In this document: positions 8,564 to 16,855 of the stretch, in pieces
How positions within the stretch are numbered: the stretch's first letter is position 1
Layout: the number at the start of each line of letters is the position of its first letter
Source: Streptomyces rubellomurinus
GTDB lineage: Bacteria > Actinomycetota > Actinomycetes > Streptomycetales > Streptomycetaceae
Length of the DNA: 64,000 bases
Reading direction: 5' to 3'
NCBI RefSeq assembly: GCF_000961885.1
Contig: NZ_JZKH01000009.1
Span: 1 to 64,000 of the forward strand
The notes under the pieces: generated by a model
Seen by the model: the letters and a program-made list of their open reading frames with translations, nothing else
What the model was told of the DNA's origin: nothing
The model's database searches: none
Position numbers and translations under genes: made by a program

Positions 8564-10060
8564 TCACGAGCTGTGCGCAACCGGGGTTTGCCCGGCTCTG
8601 CCGGCGGGCAGATGGCGCAGGAACCAGTCCCCGGCCAGCTCAGCGGCCCGGTCCAGGGTCCCCGGCTCCTCGAACAGGTGGCTCGCACCCGGCACCACCG
8701 CCAGCTCGCTGTCGCACCGCAGCCCCGCCCGGGCCCGCCGGTTGAGGTCCAGCACGGTGCCGTCCAGCGAGCCGACCACGAGCAGCGTCGGGGCCGCCAC
8801 CCGGGCCAGCACGTCCGGCCCGGCGAGGTCGGGCCGCCCGCCCCGGGAGACCACCGCGCGCACCGCCGGGCCGAGCGCGGCGGCGGTGTGCAGCGCGGCG
8901 GCCGCGCCGGTACTGGCGCCGAACAGGCCCAGCGGCAGACCCCTGGTCTCCGGCGGGCCGTCGTCGCCGGCTCCCCGGCGGTCCACGCCGTCGTGGGCGG
9001 TGAGGGAGTGGTCCGCGCCGCCGCTGCCGTCGAGGAGGGTGAGGCCGTGGTCCGCGCCGCCGGTGCCGTCAGGGGTCGCGCCGCCCAGTCGGCGGGCGAC
9101 GTCCGTCAGCCGTCCACCCAGTAGGCCGACGTCGAACACGTTGCGGCGGTCCGCCTCCTCGGCCTCGGTCAGCAGGTCGAACAGCAGCGTGGCCAGGCCC
9201 GCCCGGTTCAGGTACCGGGCGACGTACCGGTTGCGCGGGCTGTGCCGGCTGCTCCCGCTGCCGTGCGCGAACACCACCACGCCGCGCGCGCCGTCCGGGA
9301 CGGTCAGCAGCCCCGCGAGCCGGACGCCCGCGACGGGGAGCAGCAGCTCGCGCTCCACGGGGCCGCTGTCGGGCGGGTCCGCGACGGCGGGCGGCGGGTG
9401 CTCGTGCCGGGCCGCGGCCAGCAGCCGCAGCACCTCCTCGTCCTCGGTCTGCGTGAAGTCGTCGTAGAACTCGCCGATCGCGAAGAACGGCGAGGGCGTG
9501 CCCACGCACACCAACTCGTCCGCCACGCCCGTCAACCGGTCCGTCCAGTCCCCGGGCGCCACCGGCACCGCCAGCACCACCCGGGCCGCGCCCCGCGCCC
9601 GTACGATCAGGCAGGCGGCCCGGGCGGTCGACCCGGTGGCGATGCCGTCGTCCACCACGACCACCGTGCGGCCGCGCAGTTCGACGGGCGGCCGATCCCC
9701 CCGGTAGCGGCGGGCCCGGCGCGCCAGCTCGGCCCGCTCGCGCCGCTCCACCTCGGCCAGCTGCCCGTCCGTGACCCCGGCGACCCGCATCACCGACTCG
9801 TTCAGCACCCGGACGCCGCCCTCGCCGATCGCCCCCATGCCCAACTCGGGCTGGTACGGCACGCCGAGCTTGCGGATCACGCAGAGGTCGAGCGGCGCGC
9901 CGAGCGCCGCCGCGACCTCCGCCGCCACCGGCACCCCGCCGCGGGGCAGCGCCACCACCACCGTGCCGGGGCCGCCCAGGCCCGCGAGACCGGCGAGCCG
10001 GGCGGCCAACCGCCGGCCGGCGTCGGTGCGATCGGTGAAGCGCACTCCGGTGACGCGCAT
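8564..10060 (-). CDS. Phosphoribosyltransferase fused to alpha/beta hydrolase
   Basis: A 498-residue two-domain protein. Residues 1-215 are a type I phosphoribosyltransferase with the PRPP-binding loop VVVVDDGIATGST at about 134-146. Residues 235-498 are an alpha/beta hydrolase (dienelactone-hydrolase-like) with FAHGSGSSRHS, the nucleophile elbow GASTG, an Asp in GSLDGTV and a His in GASHLFEEPG. The linker between strands (about residues 320-360) carries imperfect Gly/Asp-rich repeats. ATG at 10060 is the start. Such fusions are known from actinobacterial genomes, but the substrate and the reason for joining the activities are not established. It is divergent from the cupin-like pair at 10328. 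Confidence 0.88.
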   Translation of the reverse strand: MRVTGVRFTDRTDAGRRLAARLAGLAGLGGPGTVVVALPRGGVPVAAEVAAALGAPLDLCVIRKLGVPYQPELGMGAIGEGGVRVLNESVMRVAGVTDGQLAEVERRERAELARRARRYRGDRPPVELRGRTVVVVDDGIATGSTARAACLIVRARGAARVVLAVPVAPGDWTDRLTGVADELVCVGTPSPFFAIGEFYDDFTQTEDEEVLRLLAAARHEHPPPAVADPPDSGPVERELLLPVAGVRLAGLLTVPDGARGVVVFAHGSGSSRHSPRNRYVARYLNRAGLATLLFDLLTEAEEADRRNVFDVGLLGGRLTDVARRLGGATPDGTGGADHGLTLLDGSGGADHSLTAHDGVDRRGAGDDGPPETRGLPLGLFGASTGAAAALHTAAALGPAVRAVVSRGGRPDLAGPDVLARVAAPTLLVVGSLDGTVLDLNRRARAGLRCDSELAVVPGASHLFEEPGTLDRAAELAGDWFLRHLPAGRAGQTPVAHSS

Positions 10061-10327
10061 GACACGGCCTCCGGGTTCCACCGTACGTCGGTACGGCGCC
10101 CCGGCGCGCCCGGGGCCGGGGCGGGATCCGGGCGGGCCGGGGCGGGATCCCGTCCGGGCCGGGGCGGGAAGTGAACGGGACCGGGCCGGGATACGTACGG
10201 GATCCGGGCGGGATGGTGGCGGGACGGGATCGGGACGGCACCCCCGTGCGGCCGGGACGGCGGGCGACGGACGGTGGTACCCGAAGGCGGGCCGCCCAGC
10301 CCGCCCGACCCGGAAGGAGCCCCCGAG
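10061..10327. other. Gene-free divergent spacer with GGGATCC repeats
   Basis: A 267-base spacer between divergent genes. From about 10115 to 10250 it consists of irregular repeats of GGGCGGGATCC, CCGGGGCGGGA and related blocks. It must hold promoters for both directions; I see no clear -10/-35 pair. AAGGAG near 10315 is the ribosome site of the gene at 10328. Confidence 0.5.
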
Positions 10328-10708
10328 ATGCCTGGCACCGTCATCACCGACCTGCGCCGACGCGGCGCCGTCGACCCCGGACGCCTGCTCGCGGGCCCGC
10401 TGCGCGGCGTCGGACTGCTGCGGCTCGACCCGGGCCGCAGCACCGAGGTGGCCGCGGACGGCGTCGAGCACGCCCTCTACGTCACCGCCGGCTCCGGACT
10501 CGCGGCCCCGCCCGAGGACGTGGCGGACGCCGAGGCGGTCGACGCTGGCATCCCCCTCGTCGAGGGGACCGCCGTCGTCCTGCCGCTCGGCAGCCGCACC
10601 GTCCTCACCGCCGGGACGGCCGGACTCGAGTACTTCCACGCCGTCCTCGCCGTCCCGCCCGCCGCCGCGGACCGGACCGGCCGTCCCGAAGGAGGCGAAC
10701 CCCGGTGA
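10328..10708 (+). CDS. Small cupin-like protein, first of coupled pair
   Basis: A 126-residue protein beginning MPGTVITDLRRRGAVDPGRL, with alternating short beta-strand segments and Gly turns (GLLRLDPGRST, LYVTAGSGLAAPP, VVLPLGSRTVLTAG) suggesting a single cupin-type barrel. The metal-binding His cluster of enzymatic cupins is not obvious, so a sensory or structural role is as likely as catalysis. ATG at 10328 has AAGGAG eight bases upstream. Its TGA overlaps the GTG of the next gene (GTGA), so the two are made together. No function is known to me. Confidence 0.7.
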   Translation: MPGTVITDLRRRGAVDPGRLLAGPLRGVGLLRLDPGRSTEVAADGVEHALYVTAGSGLAAPPEDVADAEAVDAGIPLVEGTAVVLPLGSRTVLTAGTAGLEYFHAVLAVPPAAADRTGRPEGGEPR

Positions 10709-11115
10709 TCGTCACCACCGACAGCGGCGCCGCGATGATCGTGCTCGGCCCGAACGGCGAACGCGTACGCGTGCGTGCGCTCGCCCGGCGCACCATGCTC
10801 GCCAGCGCCTGCGAGACCTTCGACCACCTGCGGCTGAGCCCGGGCGCCCACCACGTCATCCCCGGCCGGCCCGACACCGAGACCGTCCTGCACGTGCTGC
10901 GCGGGGCCGCCGTCGTCGGCCAACTCTCCGACGCACCGGTCCACTTGGCCTCGGACGGCGACCTGCTGCTGGCCCGCCGGGGCAGCCCGCTGCACCTGGA
11001 GGCCGGGCCGCTCGGCGCGGAACTGCTCTGCCTCACCCTCGCGGTGCCCCGGCGCCGCGCCGGCAGCCGGGCCGCCCGGGCGCGGCGCCGCGCCGCTCGC
11101 CGCAGCCGCCCATGA
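10705..11115 (+). CDS. Small cupin-like protein, second of coupled pair
   Basis: A 136-residue protein starting at GTG 10705 within the stop of the gene before it, with GAAGGAGG nine bases upstream. The middle resembles a cupin: FDHLRLSPGAHHVIPGRPDTETVLHVLRGAAVVGQL, then GDLLLARRGSPLHLEAGPLGAELLCLTLAVP. The AHH and HVLRG positions correspond to the metal and loop region of cupins, so this partner is the more likely metal binder. The last 25 residues are Arg-rich (RRRAGSRAARARRR), perhaps nucleic-acid binding. The coupled pair may form a heterodimer; that is inference. Confidence 0.7.
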   Translation: MIVTTDSGAAMIVLGPNGERVRVRALARRTMLASACETFDHLRLSPGAHHVIPGRPDTETVLHVLRGAAVVGQLSDAPVHLASDGDLLLARRGSPLHLEAGPLGAELLCLTLAVPRRRAGSRAARARRRAARRSRP

Positions 11116-11260
11116 ACCGCGCCGGACCCGGGGGCCCGAGCACGGCTGGGACCGGAACGGGACGGCCGGCTCATGCGCCTGGGGCGGGCCGCTGAGCACA
11201 GTGATGAGCGAAGCGACCGACCGGAATCGGCCGCTGGTGAGAAATCAGGAGAACCACCTC

Positions 11261-11494
11261 ATGAAAACGACCATCTCCTCCAAGCTGAGCTACCTGGCCG
11301 GTGTGGCCACAGGCGTGATCGCGGCAGCCGCCGCACTGCGCAACGCCTGCTCCGTCTCGTCCTCGTCCTCCTCCTCGTCCGGCGCCTCCTCGGAGTTCTC
11401 CGCCGGCGAGTCACCGGCGAGGGTCGCGGGGCCGGCCGGCGGCATCGGGTGCACGCCGGACAACTGCCCGCCGCATCCCGGGAACTCGGGCTGA
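11261..11494 (+). CDS. Small Ser-rich membrane or exported protein
   Basis: A 77-residue protein with a short basic start (MKTTISSKL), a hydrophobic segment of about 18 residues (YLAGVATGVIAAAAAL), then NACSV and a run of eight serines, and an acidic/Gly tail with two cysteines (CTPDNC) near the C-terminus. AGGAG lies nine bases before ATG 11261. The hydrophobic segment could be a signal or anchor; the Cys soon after it is not in a good lipobox. A RiPP-type precursor was considered but no modifying enzyme is nearby. Its TGA lies inside the first unit of the heptad-array element. Function unknown. Confidence 0.6.
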   Translation: MKTTISSKLSYLAGVATGVIAAAAALRNACSVSSSSSSSSGASSEFSAGESPARVAGPAGGIGCTPDNCPPHPGNSG

Positions 11495-11605
11495 ACGACC
11501 CGGTCCGAACCCGGACGGACAACAGCGAACGGATAACAGCGAACAGATAACAGATTTCAACATCTGTTATCTGTTCGCTGTTATCCGTCATCCGTCACCT
11601 GTGCC
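11491..11605. repeat. Heptad-array hairpin element, copy 2
   Basis: In-phase 7-bp units run from 11491 (CTGAACG, ACCCGGT, CCGAACC, CGGACGG, ACAACAG, CGAACGG, ATAACAG, CGAACAG, ATAACAG), followed by the centre ATTTCAACAT and the inverse units CTGTTAT, CTGTTCG, CTGTTAT, CCGTCAT, CCGTCAC. Arms 11529-11555 and 11562-11588 form a perfect 27-bp hairpin with loop TTCAAC. The TGA of the small Ser-rich gene (11492-11494) and the TGA of the convergent kinase gene (complement of 11588-11590) both lie at unit positions 2-4. This is the longest perfect copy in the window. Confidence 0.9.
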
Positions 11606-13945
11606 CTGCCGCCTCTCCGTCGCCTCCCCGCCGCCACCGCCGCCTGCCGCGCGCGGCAGCATCGCCAGCACCTGCGTCCCGCCGCCCTCCGGCAGCGGCC
11701 CGACGGTGCACCGCCCGCCGATCTCCGCCGCCCGGTCCGCCATCGACCGCAGCCCCACCCCGCGCCCGTCCGCCGCGGCGCCGTCGCCCTCGACCCCGCC
11801 ACCGCCGTTGCCGCTGCTGCCACCGTTGCCGGTGTCCTCCCGGTACCCGATGCCGTCGTCGAGCACGGTGAGCACCATCGTGTCCTCCGTCACCCGCAGC
11901 GTCACCTTCGCCGTCCGGGCCCGGGCATGGCGCAGCACGTTGTTCAGCGCCTCCGCCGTGATCCGGTACGCCGCCACCTCCACGGCCGCCGGCAGCTCCG
12001 GCAGCGGGTCCGGCGAGAGCTCCGCCGTCACGGTCAGCCCGGCCCCGCTGAAGGTGCCCGCCAACTGCTGGACGGCACGCGCCAGTCCGAACTCGCCGAG
12101 CGGCGCCGGCCCGAGCCGGTCGGTGATCCGGCGGACCTCCCGGATCGCCATCCCCAGGTCGTCCGAGATCCCGCTCAGCGTCCGCGCCAGCCCGCCGTCC
12201 GCGCAGCCCCCCACCGCACCTGGAGCCGCGCCCGGAGCTGTACCCGGAGCCGCGCCCGAGCCCGCGGCGGCGGACGACGCGGCCGAGGCCGCGTTGTCCA
12301 TCCGCAGCCGCAACCCGGCCAGCGCGGGCCCGAGCCCGTCATGGATGTCCCGCCGCAGCCACCGCCGCTCCTCCTCCCGCGCCGCGACGATCTGCTCCCG
12401 GCTCGCCTGCAGGTCCTCCTGGAGCCGCAGCGAGGCGACGGCCGGCGACGCCTGGTCGGCCAGCGAACGCAGGATGTCCATGTCGCTGGCGTCCAGCCGG
12501 TCCTCGCCCGCCCGCAGCCCGACCGTCAACTCACCGATCGGCAGCCCGTTGTGGACCAGCTCGAAGCCCTGGCTGCGACCGTCCAGCCGTCCGGCGGTGG
12601 CCAGCGTCCGCCGCCCGGCCCGGGTGGAGACCGTCAACGTCACCCCGGGCAGGCGCAGTTCCTCGGCGACGGTCGCGCACAGCGCCTCCGGCAGCCGCTC
12701 CGGATCGACCACCTGACGCACCCGCCCCGCCAGCGCCCGCAGCACCTGGTACGGCTGCGCCCGCTCCCCGTAGTACAGCCGGTCCACCACCGCGACCGTC
12801 CGCCGCGCCACCCGCGGCAGCGCCGCCCCGAACAGGTACATCAGGGCGATCAACAGCAGCGCCGCGCCGCCGCGCCCGGGCAGCAGCCAGCCGGACGCCG
12901 TGGCGGAGGCGCCCACGAAGAGCACGGTCACCCCGGTGGCCAGGAGCAGCCCGATCAGCGCGCTGCGCGCCGCGCGGTGCAGCCGCCAGCCGCGGTCGCG
13001 CACGACCAGGTACCCGACCGCGACCGCCCACACCAGCCCGGCCGCGGAGAACAGCGCGTAGCTGAGCCAGAAGTGGGACGTCCAGGTCCGCTCGTACATG
13101 TCCTGCATCCCCGCCCAGAGCAGGTACGCGGCGAGCATCGCGCCCACCCGCAGCCGGTGCCGCCGGGTGTCGGCCGCATCCCGGTCCGGCCCGGCCGCGT
13201 CCCCGACCGGCCCGGCCGCCGCTCCGTCCGGGCCGCTCGCAGCCCCCGCAGGGCCGCTCGCAGCCCCCGCCGTGCCGCTCGCCCGCCCGGCGGGCCGCAG
13301 CAGCCGGACGAGCAGCACCAGGGCGACGAACCCGATCAGGAACTCGCTGATCACCATGTCGTGGCCGTACAGGGCGGTGGCGATGCGTCGGAAGAAGACC
13401 GCCGGCGGGTTCCCGGCCAGCGGGTTGGGCCGCCCGTAGAGCGTGTGGAGATCGAGCTGCCAGGCCATCTCCGGGATCACGAACAGCGCGACCGCCCCGA
13501 CGTACACCCACCAGAGCCGACTCGTCAGCCGCCCGCCCGGCAGCCAGAGCGGCAGCACGTAGAACAGGGTCACGTTGACCACGCCGCACAGCGTGCCGAA
13601 GGCCGCGACCGCGCCGACGATGCCCGGATCGGACACCTCGACCCAGACCGGCGCGGCGGCCGCGAGCGGCAGGACGGCCGTCAGCGCGTACACCAGCATC
13701 ACCCAGCCGAGCGGGCTGCCCGGGCGATGGGCGTGCAGCACCATCCCGGCGGCGGCGGTCGGCAGGGCGTAGACCAGGGTGGCCAGTTGGTTCCGCGGGT
13801 GGACGACGTTCGGGTCGCCGAGGTGGCCGAGCACGTAGCAGGCCCACAGCGTCCCCGCGACGAGGCACACCGCGGTGACGACCGCGGCGGCCGTCAACTG
13901 CCGCTGGGCCGGCGTACGGAACCGGGGAGGGATCCCCGTGGTCAT
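11588..13945 (-). CDS. Membrane sensor histidine kinase (NarL-type)
   Basis: A 785-residue kinase. The N-terminal half (about residues 15-420) has many hydrophobic segments consistent with an 8-10 helix membrane sensor, interrupted by an Ala/Gly-rich loop of degenerate repeats (GAASGPAGAASGPDGA) at about 230. A GAF-like region follows, then the HisKA_3 dimerisation box EERRWLRRDIHDGLGP with the phospho-acceptor at His535, and an HATPase with EALNNVLRHAR and LDDGIGYRED. ATG at 13945 has AGGTGG upstream. It is divergent from the LuxR-type response regulator at 14132, its likely partner. The coding end runs into the heptad element at 11491-11605. Confidence 0.93.
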   Translation of the reverse strand: MTTGIPPRFRTPAQRQLTAAAVVTAVCLVAGTLWACYVLGHLGDPNVVHPRNQLATLVYALPTAAAGMVLHAHRPGSPLGWVMLVYALTAVLPLAAAAPVWVEVSDPGIVGAVAAFGTLCGVVNVTLFYVLPLWLPGGRLTSRLWWVYVGAVALFVIPEMAWQLDLHTLYGRPNPLAGNPPAVFFRRIATALYGHDMVISEFLIGFVALVLLVRLLRPAGRASGTAGAASGPAGAASGPDGAAAGPVGDAAGPDRDAADTRRHRLRVGAMLAAYLLWAGMQDMYERTWTSHFWLSYALFSAAGLVWAVAVGYLVVRDRGWRLHRAARSALIGLLLATGVTVLFVGASATASGWLLPGRGGAALLLIALMYLFGAALPRVARRTVAVVDRLYYGERAQPYQVLRALAGRVRQVVDPERLPEALCATVAEELRLPGVTLTVSTRAGRRTLATAGRLDGRSQGFELVHNGLPIGELTVGLRAGEDRLDASDMDILRSLADQASPAVASLRLQEDLQASREQIVAAREEERRWLRRDIHDGLGPALAGLRLRMDNAASAASSAAAGSGAAPGTAPGAAPGAVGGCADGGLARTLSGISDDLGMAIREVRRITDRLGPAPLGEFGLARAVQQLAGTFSGAGLTVTAELSPDPLPELPAAVEVAAYRITAEALNNVLRHARARTAKVTLRVTEDTMVLTVLDDGIGYREDTGNGGSSGNGGGGVEGDGAAADGRGVGLRSMADRAAEIGGRCTVGPLPEGGGTQVLAMLPRAAGGGGGGEATERRQGTGDG

Positions 13946-14131
13946 GGCACCACCTCGCAGACGGCCGGCCGCTACTGTTTCGAGCGCATACGGCCAGTCT
14001 CGGCCGCCCGGTGTCCCGGGCGCCTGAGGCACCGGTCTCGAATCCGGTGCCGGACCGCCGTGCGGACGACTCCCCGACCCCCCGAGCATGTCACGGAAAG
14101 TCACGAGATCATCGCTGGTAGTGTCGGCCAG

Positions 14132-14827
14132 GTGGATGAACAGCAGCCGGTGACACCCCCGGACCAGGCGGCCGACGCCCCGCCCGTTCGGGTACTGATC
14201 GTCGACGATCACCCCCTGTTCCGGGCCGGGCTCAAGGCGGCGCTGGAGAGCGCCGAGGGCGTCGCCGTGGTGGCCGAGGCCGAGCGGGTCGCCGACGTGC
14301 CGGAGGCCGTCGCCCGGAGCCGCCCCAACGTGGTGATCATGGACCTCTCGCTGCCGGACGGCTCCGGGCTCGAGGCCGTCCGCCGGCTCTCCGCACGGGA
14401 GCAGGCCCCGCCGGTGCTGATGCTCACCATGTCGGACGACGACGGCAACCTGCTCGCCGCCCTCCAGGCCGGGGCGCGCGGCTACCTGGTCAAGGGCGCC
14501 GGGCGGGAGGAGGTGCTGCACGCCGTACGGACCGTCGCGGCCGGCGGCGCCGTGTTCGGAGGCGAGGTCGCGGGCCGGATCACCGCACTGCTGGCCGGGG
14601 CCAAGATGCGCGAGGCCGGGCAGCTCTTCCCCGAACTCACCGCCCGCGAGGCCGAGGTGCTCGACCTCGTCGCGCGCGGCTACGACAACCGGCGGATCGC
14701 CCGGGAACTCGTGGTCGCGGAGAAGACCGTCCGCAACCACGTCACCCACATCTTCGAGAAGCTCCACGTCGCCACGCGCGCCGAGGCGGTCGCTCGGGCG
14801 CGCGACATGGGCCTCGGCGACAGCTGA
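14132..14827 (+). CDS. LuxR-family response regulator
   Basis: A 231-residue response regulator: receiver domain with VLIVDDHPLFRAGLK and phospho-acceptor Asp71 in VVIMDLSLPDGSG, and the conserved Thr and Lys (LTMSDD, YLVKGA); C-terminal LuxR helix-turn-helix with ELTAREAEVLDLVARGYDNRRIARELV and EKTVRNHVTHIFEKL. GTG at 14132 is taken as start; GTG at 14150 is equally possible because neither has a strong ribosome site. It is divergent from the sensor kinase that starts at 13945, so both are probably expressed from the 186-base region between them. Target genes are unknown. Confidence 0.92.
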   Translation: MDEQQPVTPPDQAADAPPVRVLIVDDHPLFRAGLKAALESAEGVAVVAEAERVADVPEAVARSRPNVVIMDLSLPDGSGLEAVRRLSAREQAPPVLMLTMSDDDGNLLAALQAGARGYLVKGAGREEVLHAVRTVAAGGAVFGGEVAGRITALLAGAKMREAGQLFPELTAREAEVLDLVARGYDNRRIARELVVAEKTVRNHVTHIFEKLHVATRAEAVARARDMGLGDS

Positions 14828-14903
14828 ACCGCCGGGGGGTGCCGGGAACGGCAGAGCCCCCGGGAGCGAGAAGCCCCCAGGGGCGGGCGAACCCGAGGGA
14901 GAG

Positions 14904-14937
14904 CCGGGGGTGCCGGTCCGCCGACCGGCACCCCCGG
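14904..14937. terminator. Bidirectional GC hairpin between convergent genes
   Basis: A perfect inverted repeat with 15-bp arms (14904-14918 and 14923-14937) around a CGCC loop, between the response regulator and the convergent acyl-CoA dehydrogenase. No U-tract follows; such strong GC stems serve as terminators in actinomycetes. Other GC-rich stretches with CCCCCGGG blocks lie just upstream. Confidence 0.8.
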
Positions 14938-14960
14938 GGTCCTGCTGGACGACTGCGCCG

Positions 14961-16661
14961 CTACGGCTGCATCTCGTACGCGCCCGACAGCGCCTCGACG
15001 CGCGCCCACACCTTCGCCGCGCGCTCCGCGTCCGCGACCGGCCGGCGCACGTTCGCCAGCGCCCACGCGGCCTGCTCCTCGGTCGTCGAGGCCTTGCCGT
15101 GCAGCTCGGTGGCGTGCGCCGAGAAGTCGCGGACCAGGGCGTCGAAGATCTGGTCCAGCAGATCGGCGTCCACGCCCGTCAACTCCGCCTGCTCCAGCAC
15201 CAGCTGGCCGTAGACGATCAGCGCGAACAGCTGGCCGATCTCCAGCAGGAAGTCGAGGTCGGCCTGCTGCTCCTTGCTCGGGGCGTTCTTCAGCAGCAAC
15301 TCGCAGAAGGCGTCCGCCTGTTCGCGGAAGCGGGCGACGTTCGGCAGCTGCGCGTGCCGGTCGTAGGCGGTGCGCCAGTCGTGGAAGCGGATCGCGCCGA
15401 GGCCGCGGGCCGGGCCCTGCTGGAACAGGAAGGCGTCGTCGGCGGCGTCCAGCCGGGTCGGCACCGGGGCGTAATCGGCGGGCGCGAACAGGTAGTTGCC
15501 CATGAACTTGAGGATCAGCGCCAGGTTGACGTGGACGGTGCCCTCCAGCTTCGGCAGGCCACGGATGTCCTTCGCCGCCTTGTCGAAGTAGGTGTCCGCC
15601 TCGAAGCCCTTGGCCGCGATGACGTCCCACATCAGGTCGATGACCTTCTCGCCTTCGGTGGTGACCTTCATCTTGGTCATCGGGTTGAAGAGCAGGTAGC
15701 GGCGGTCCTCGGCGGAGGCGGTGCGGAAGTAGTCCACGGCCCGCGCGCTGAACAGCTTCATCGCCACCAGGCGGGCGTAGGCGTCGGTCAACTCGCGCCG
15801 CACGTGCGGGAAATCGGTGACCGGACGGCCGTACAGCACCCGGTTGCGGGCGTGCGTGACGGCCTCGTACATCGCGTGCTCGCAGATGCCGACCGAGGCG
15901 GTGCAGAGGTTGAACTTGCCGACGTTGACGGTGTTCAGCGCCGCGTCGAAGGCGGCCTGCCCGGTGTGCAGCACGTCCTCGGCGCGCACCGGGTAGTCCT
16001 CCAGGCGGAACTCGCTGACGTACATCTGCGCGTTCACGACGTTCTTGACCAGGTGGTAGGCGTCGTGGCGGCTGTCGGCGGCGAAGAAGACGTAGCCCTC
16101 GGGGCCCTCGACGTCGGAGCGGCGGCCGAACACCGAGACCAGGCCGGCCACGTTGCCGTTGCCGATGTAGTACTTGGAACCGGACGCGGTGAAGCCGCCC
16201 TCGCCGTCCGGGGTGAGGATCATGTCGGTCGAGTAGATGTCCGCGCCGTGGGTGCGCTCGGACAGGCCGAAGGCCATCACGTGGCCCTCGGCGAGCAGGC
16301 GGGCGGCGCGGGCGCGGACGGCCTCGTTCTCGCTCTGCCAGACCGGGCCGAGGCCCAGGATGGTGACCTGCCAGGTGTACCAGTAGCCGAGGCCGTAGAA
16401 GCCGAGGATCTCGTTCAGCTCGGCGATCCGCGCGGTGTCCCAGCGCTTGGCCGGGTCGGCCGACGACGGGGTCAGGAACTCCGCGAACAGGCCCTCCCGG
16501 GCGGCGAATTCGAGGAAGTCGGCGTACCAGGCGCGGTCGATGTAGGTGTCGATCAGCGCCTTCTTGCCGCGGGTCTCGAACCAGTCGACGGTCGCGCGCA
16601 GCAGCCGGCGGGTCGGCTCGTCGAACTGCGCGGGGTCGTAGGTGCGCGGGTTGAAGAGCAT
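14961..16661 (-). CDS. Acyl-CoA dehydrogenase/oxidase family protein (long form)
   Basis: A 566-residue flavoprotein of the acyl-CoA dehydrogenase superfamily, longer than usual dehydrogenases (about 390) and nearer to acyl-CoA oxidase-like or FadE long forms. Seen: FGLSERTHGADIYSTDMIL and the GSKYYIGNGNVAGLVSVFGR strand typical of the FAD-binding middle domain, VGICEHAMYEAVTHARNRVLYGRPV in the C-terminal helical domain, and a C-terminal extension with MKVTTEGEKVIDLMWDVIAAKGFEADTYFDK. ATG at 16661 follows GGGAG. It lies downstream of a PadR regulator in the same direction, separated by a degenerate heptad element, so it is probably a separate transcript. Substrate chain length is not assignable. 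Confidence 0.88.
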   Translation of the reverse strand: MLFNPRTYDPAQFDEPTRRLLRATVDWFETRGKKALIDTYIDRAWYADFLEFAAREGLFAEFLTPSSADPAKRWDTARIAELNEILGFYGLGYWYTWQVTILGLGPVWQSENEAVRARAARLLAEGHVMAFGLSERTHGADIYSTDMILTPDGEGGFTASGSKYYIGNGNVAGLVSVFGRRSDVEGPEGYVFFAADSRHDAYHLVKNVVNAQMYVSEFRLEDYPVRAEDVLHTGQAAFDAALNTVNVGKFNLCTASVGICEHAMYEAVTHARNRVLYGRPVTDFPHVRRELTDAYARLVAMKLFSARAVDYFRTASAEDRRYLLFNPMTKMKVTTEGEKVIDLMWDVIAAKGFEADTYFDKAAKDIRGLPKLEGTVHVNLALILKFMGNYLFAPADYAPVPTRLDAADDAFLFQQGPARGLGAIRFHDWRTAYDRHAQLPNVARFREQADAFCELLLKNAPSKEQQADLDFLLEIGQLFALIVYGQLVLEQAELTGVDADLLDQIFDALVRDFSAHATELHGKASTTEEQAAWALANVRRPVADAERAAKVWARVEALSGAYEMQP

Positions 16662-16734
16662 CGGGGGCTCCCTGAGGGTCGGGTGGAGGGAAGTGGCCGG
16701 CGAACGGGCCGGCGAGCGGGCCCGTGAGCGGGTC

Positions 16735-16855
16735 TGCGAACAGGTCGGCGAACGGGACGGCGAACAGAGTTCAGCGAACAGATTTCAGATGACAGCTTTC
16801 AGCGAACAGATTTCAACTTTCAAACTCTGTCATCTGAACTCTGAATCCTGTTCGT
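16735..16855. repeat. Heptad-array element, degenerate copy 3
   Basis: A scrambled member of the family. Units such as CGAACAG, ATTTCAG, ATGACAG and CTTTCAG precede the centre-like AGATTTCAACTTTC, and inverse units CTCTGTC, ATCTGAA, CTCTGAA, TCCTGTT follow. ATTTCAG occurs twice before the centre, as if units were shuffled or duplicated, and no long perfect hairpin remains; CAGAGTTCAG (from 16765) still pairs with CTGAACTCTG (16834-16843). The PadR stop codon (complement of 16830-16832) sits in unit CTGTCAT at 16827-16833, in the common register. Confidence 0.7.

Noticed and set aside
11261..11494. Call the Ser-rich gene a lanthipeptide precursor
   Set aside because: Serines and cysteines are present but no lanthionine synthetase or other maturation gene is in the window, and the hydrophobic N-terminus looks like an anchor or signal.
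11927..14827. A 966-codon open frame on the + strand across the kinase gene
   Set aside because: Only its last 231 codons (the response regulator) resemble a protein; the rest is His/Arg/Pro/Gln-rich antisense of the kinase, typical of spurious long frames in GC-rich DNA.
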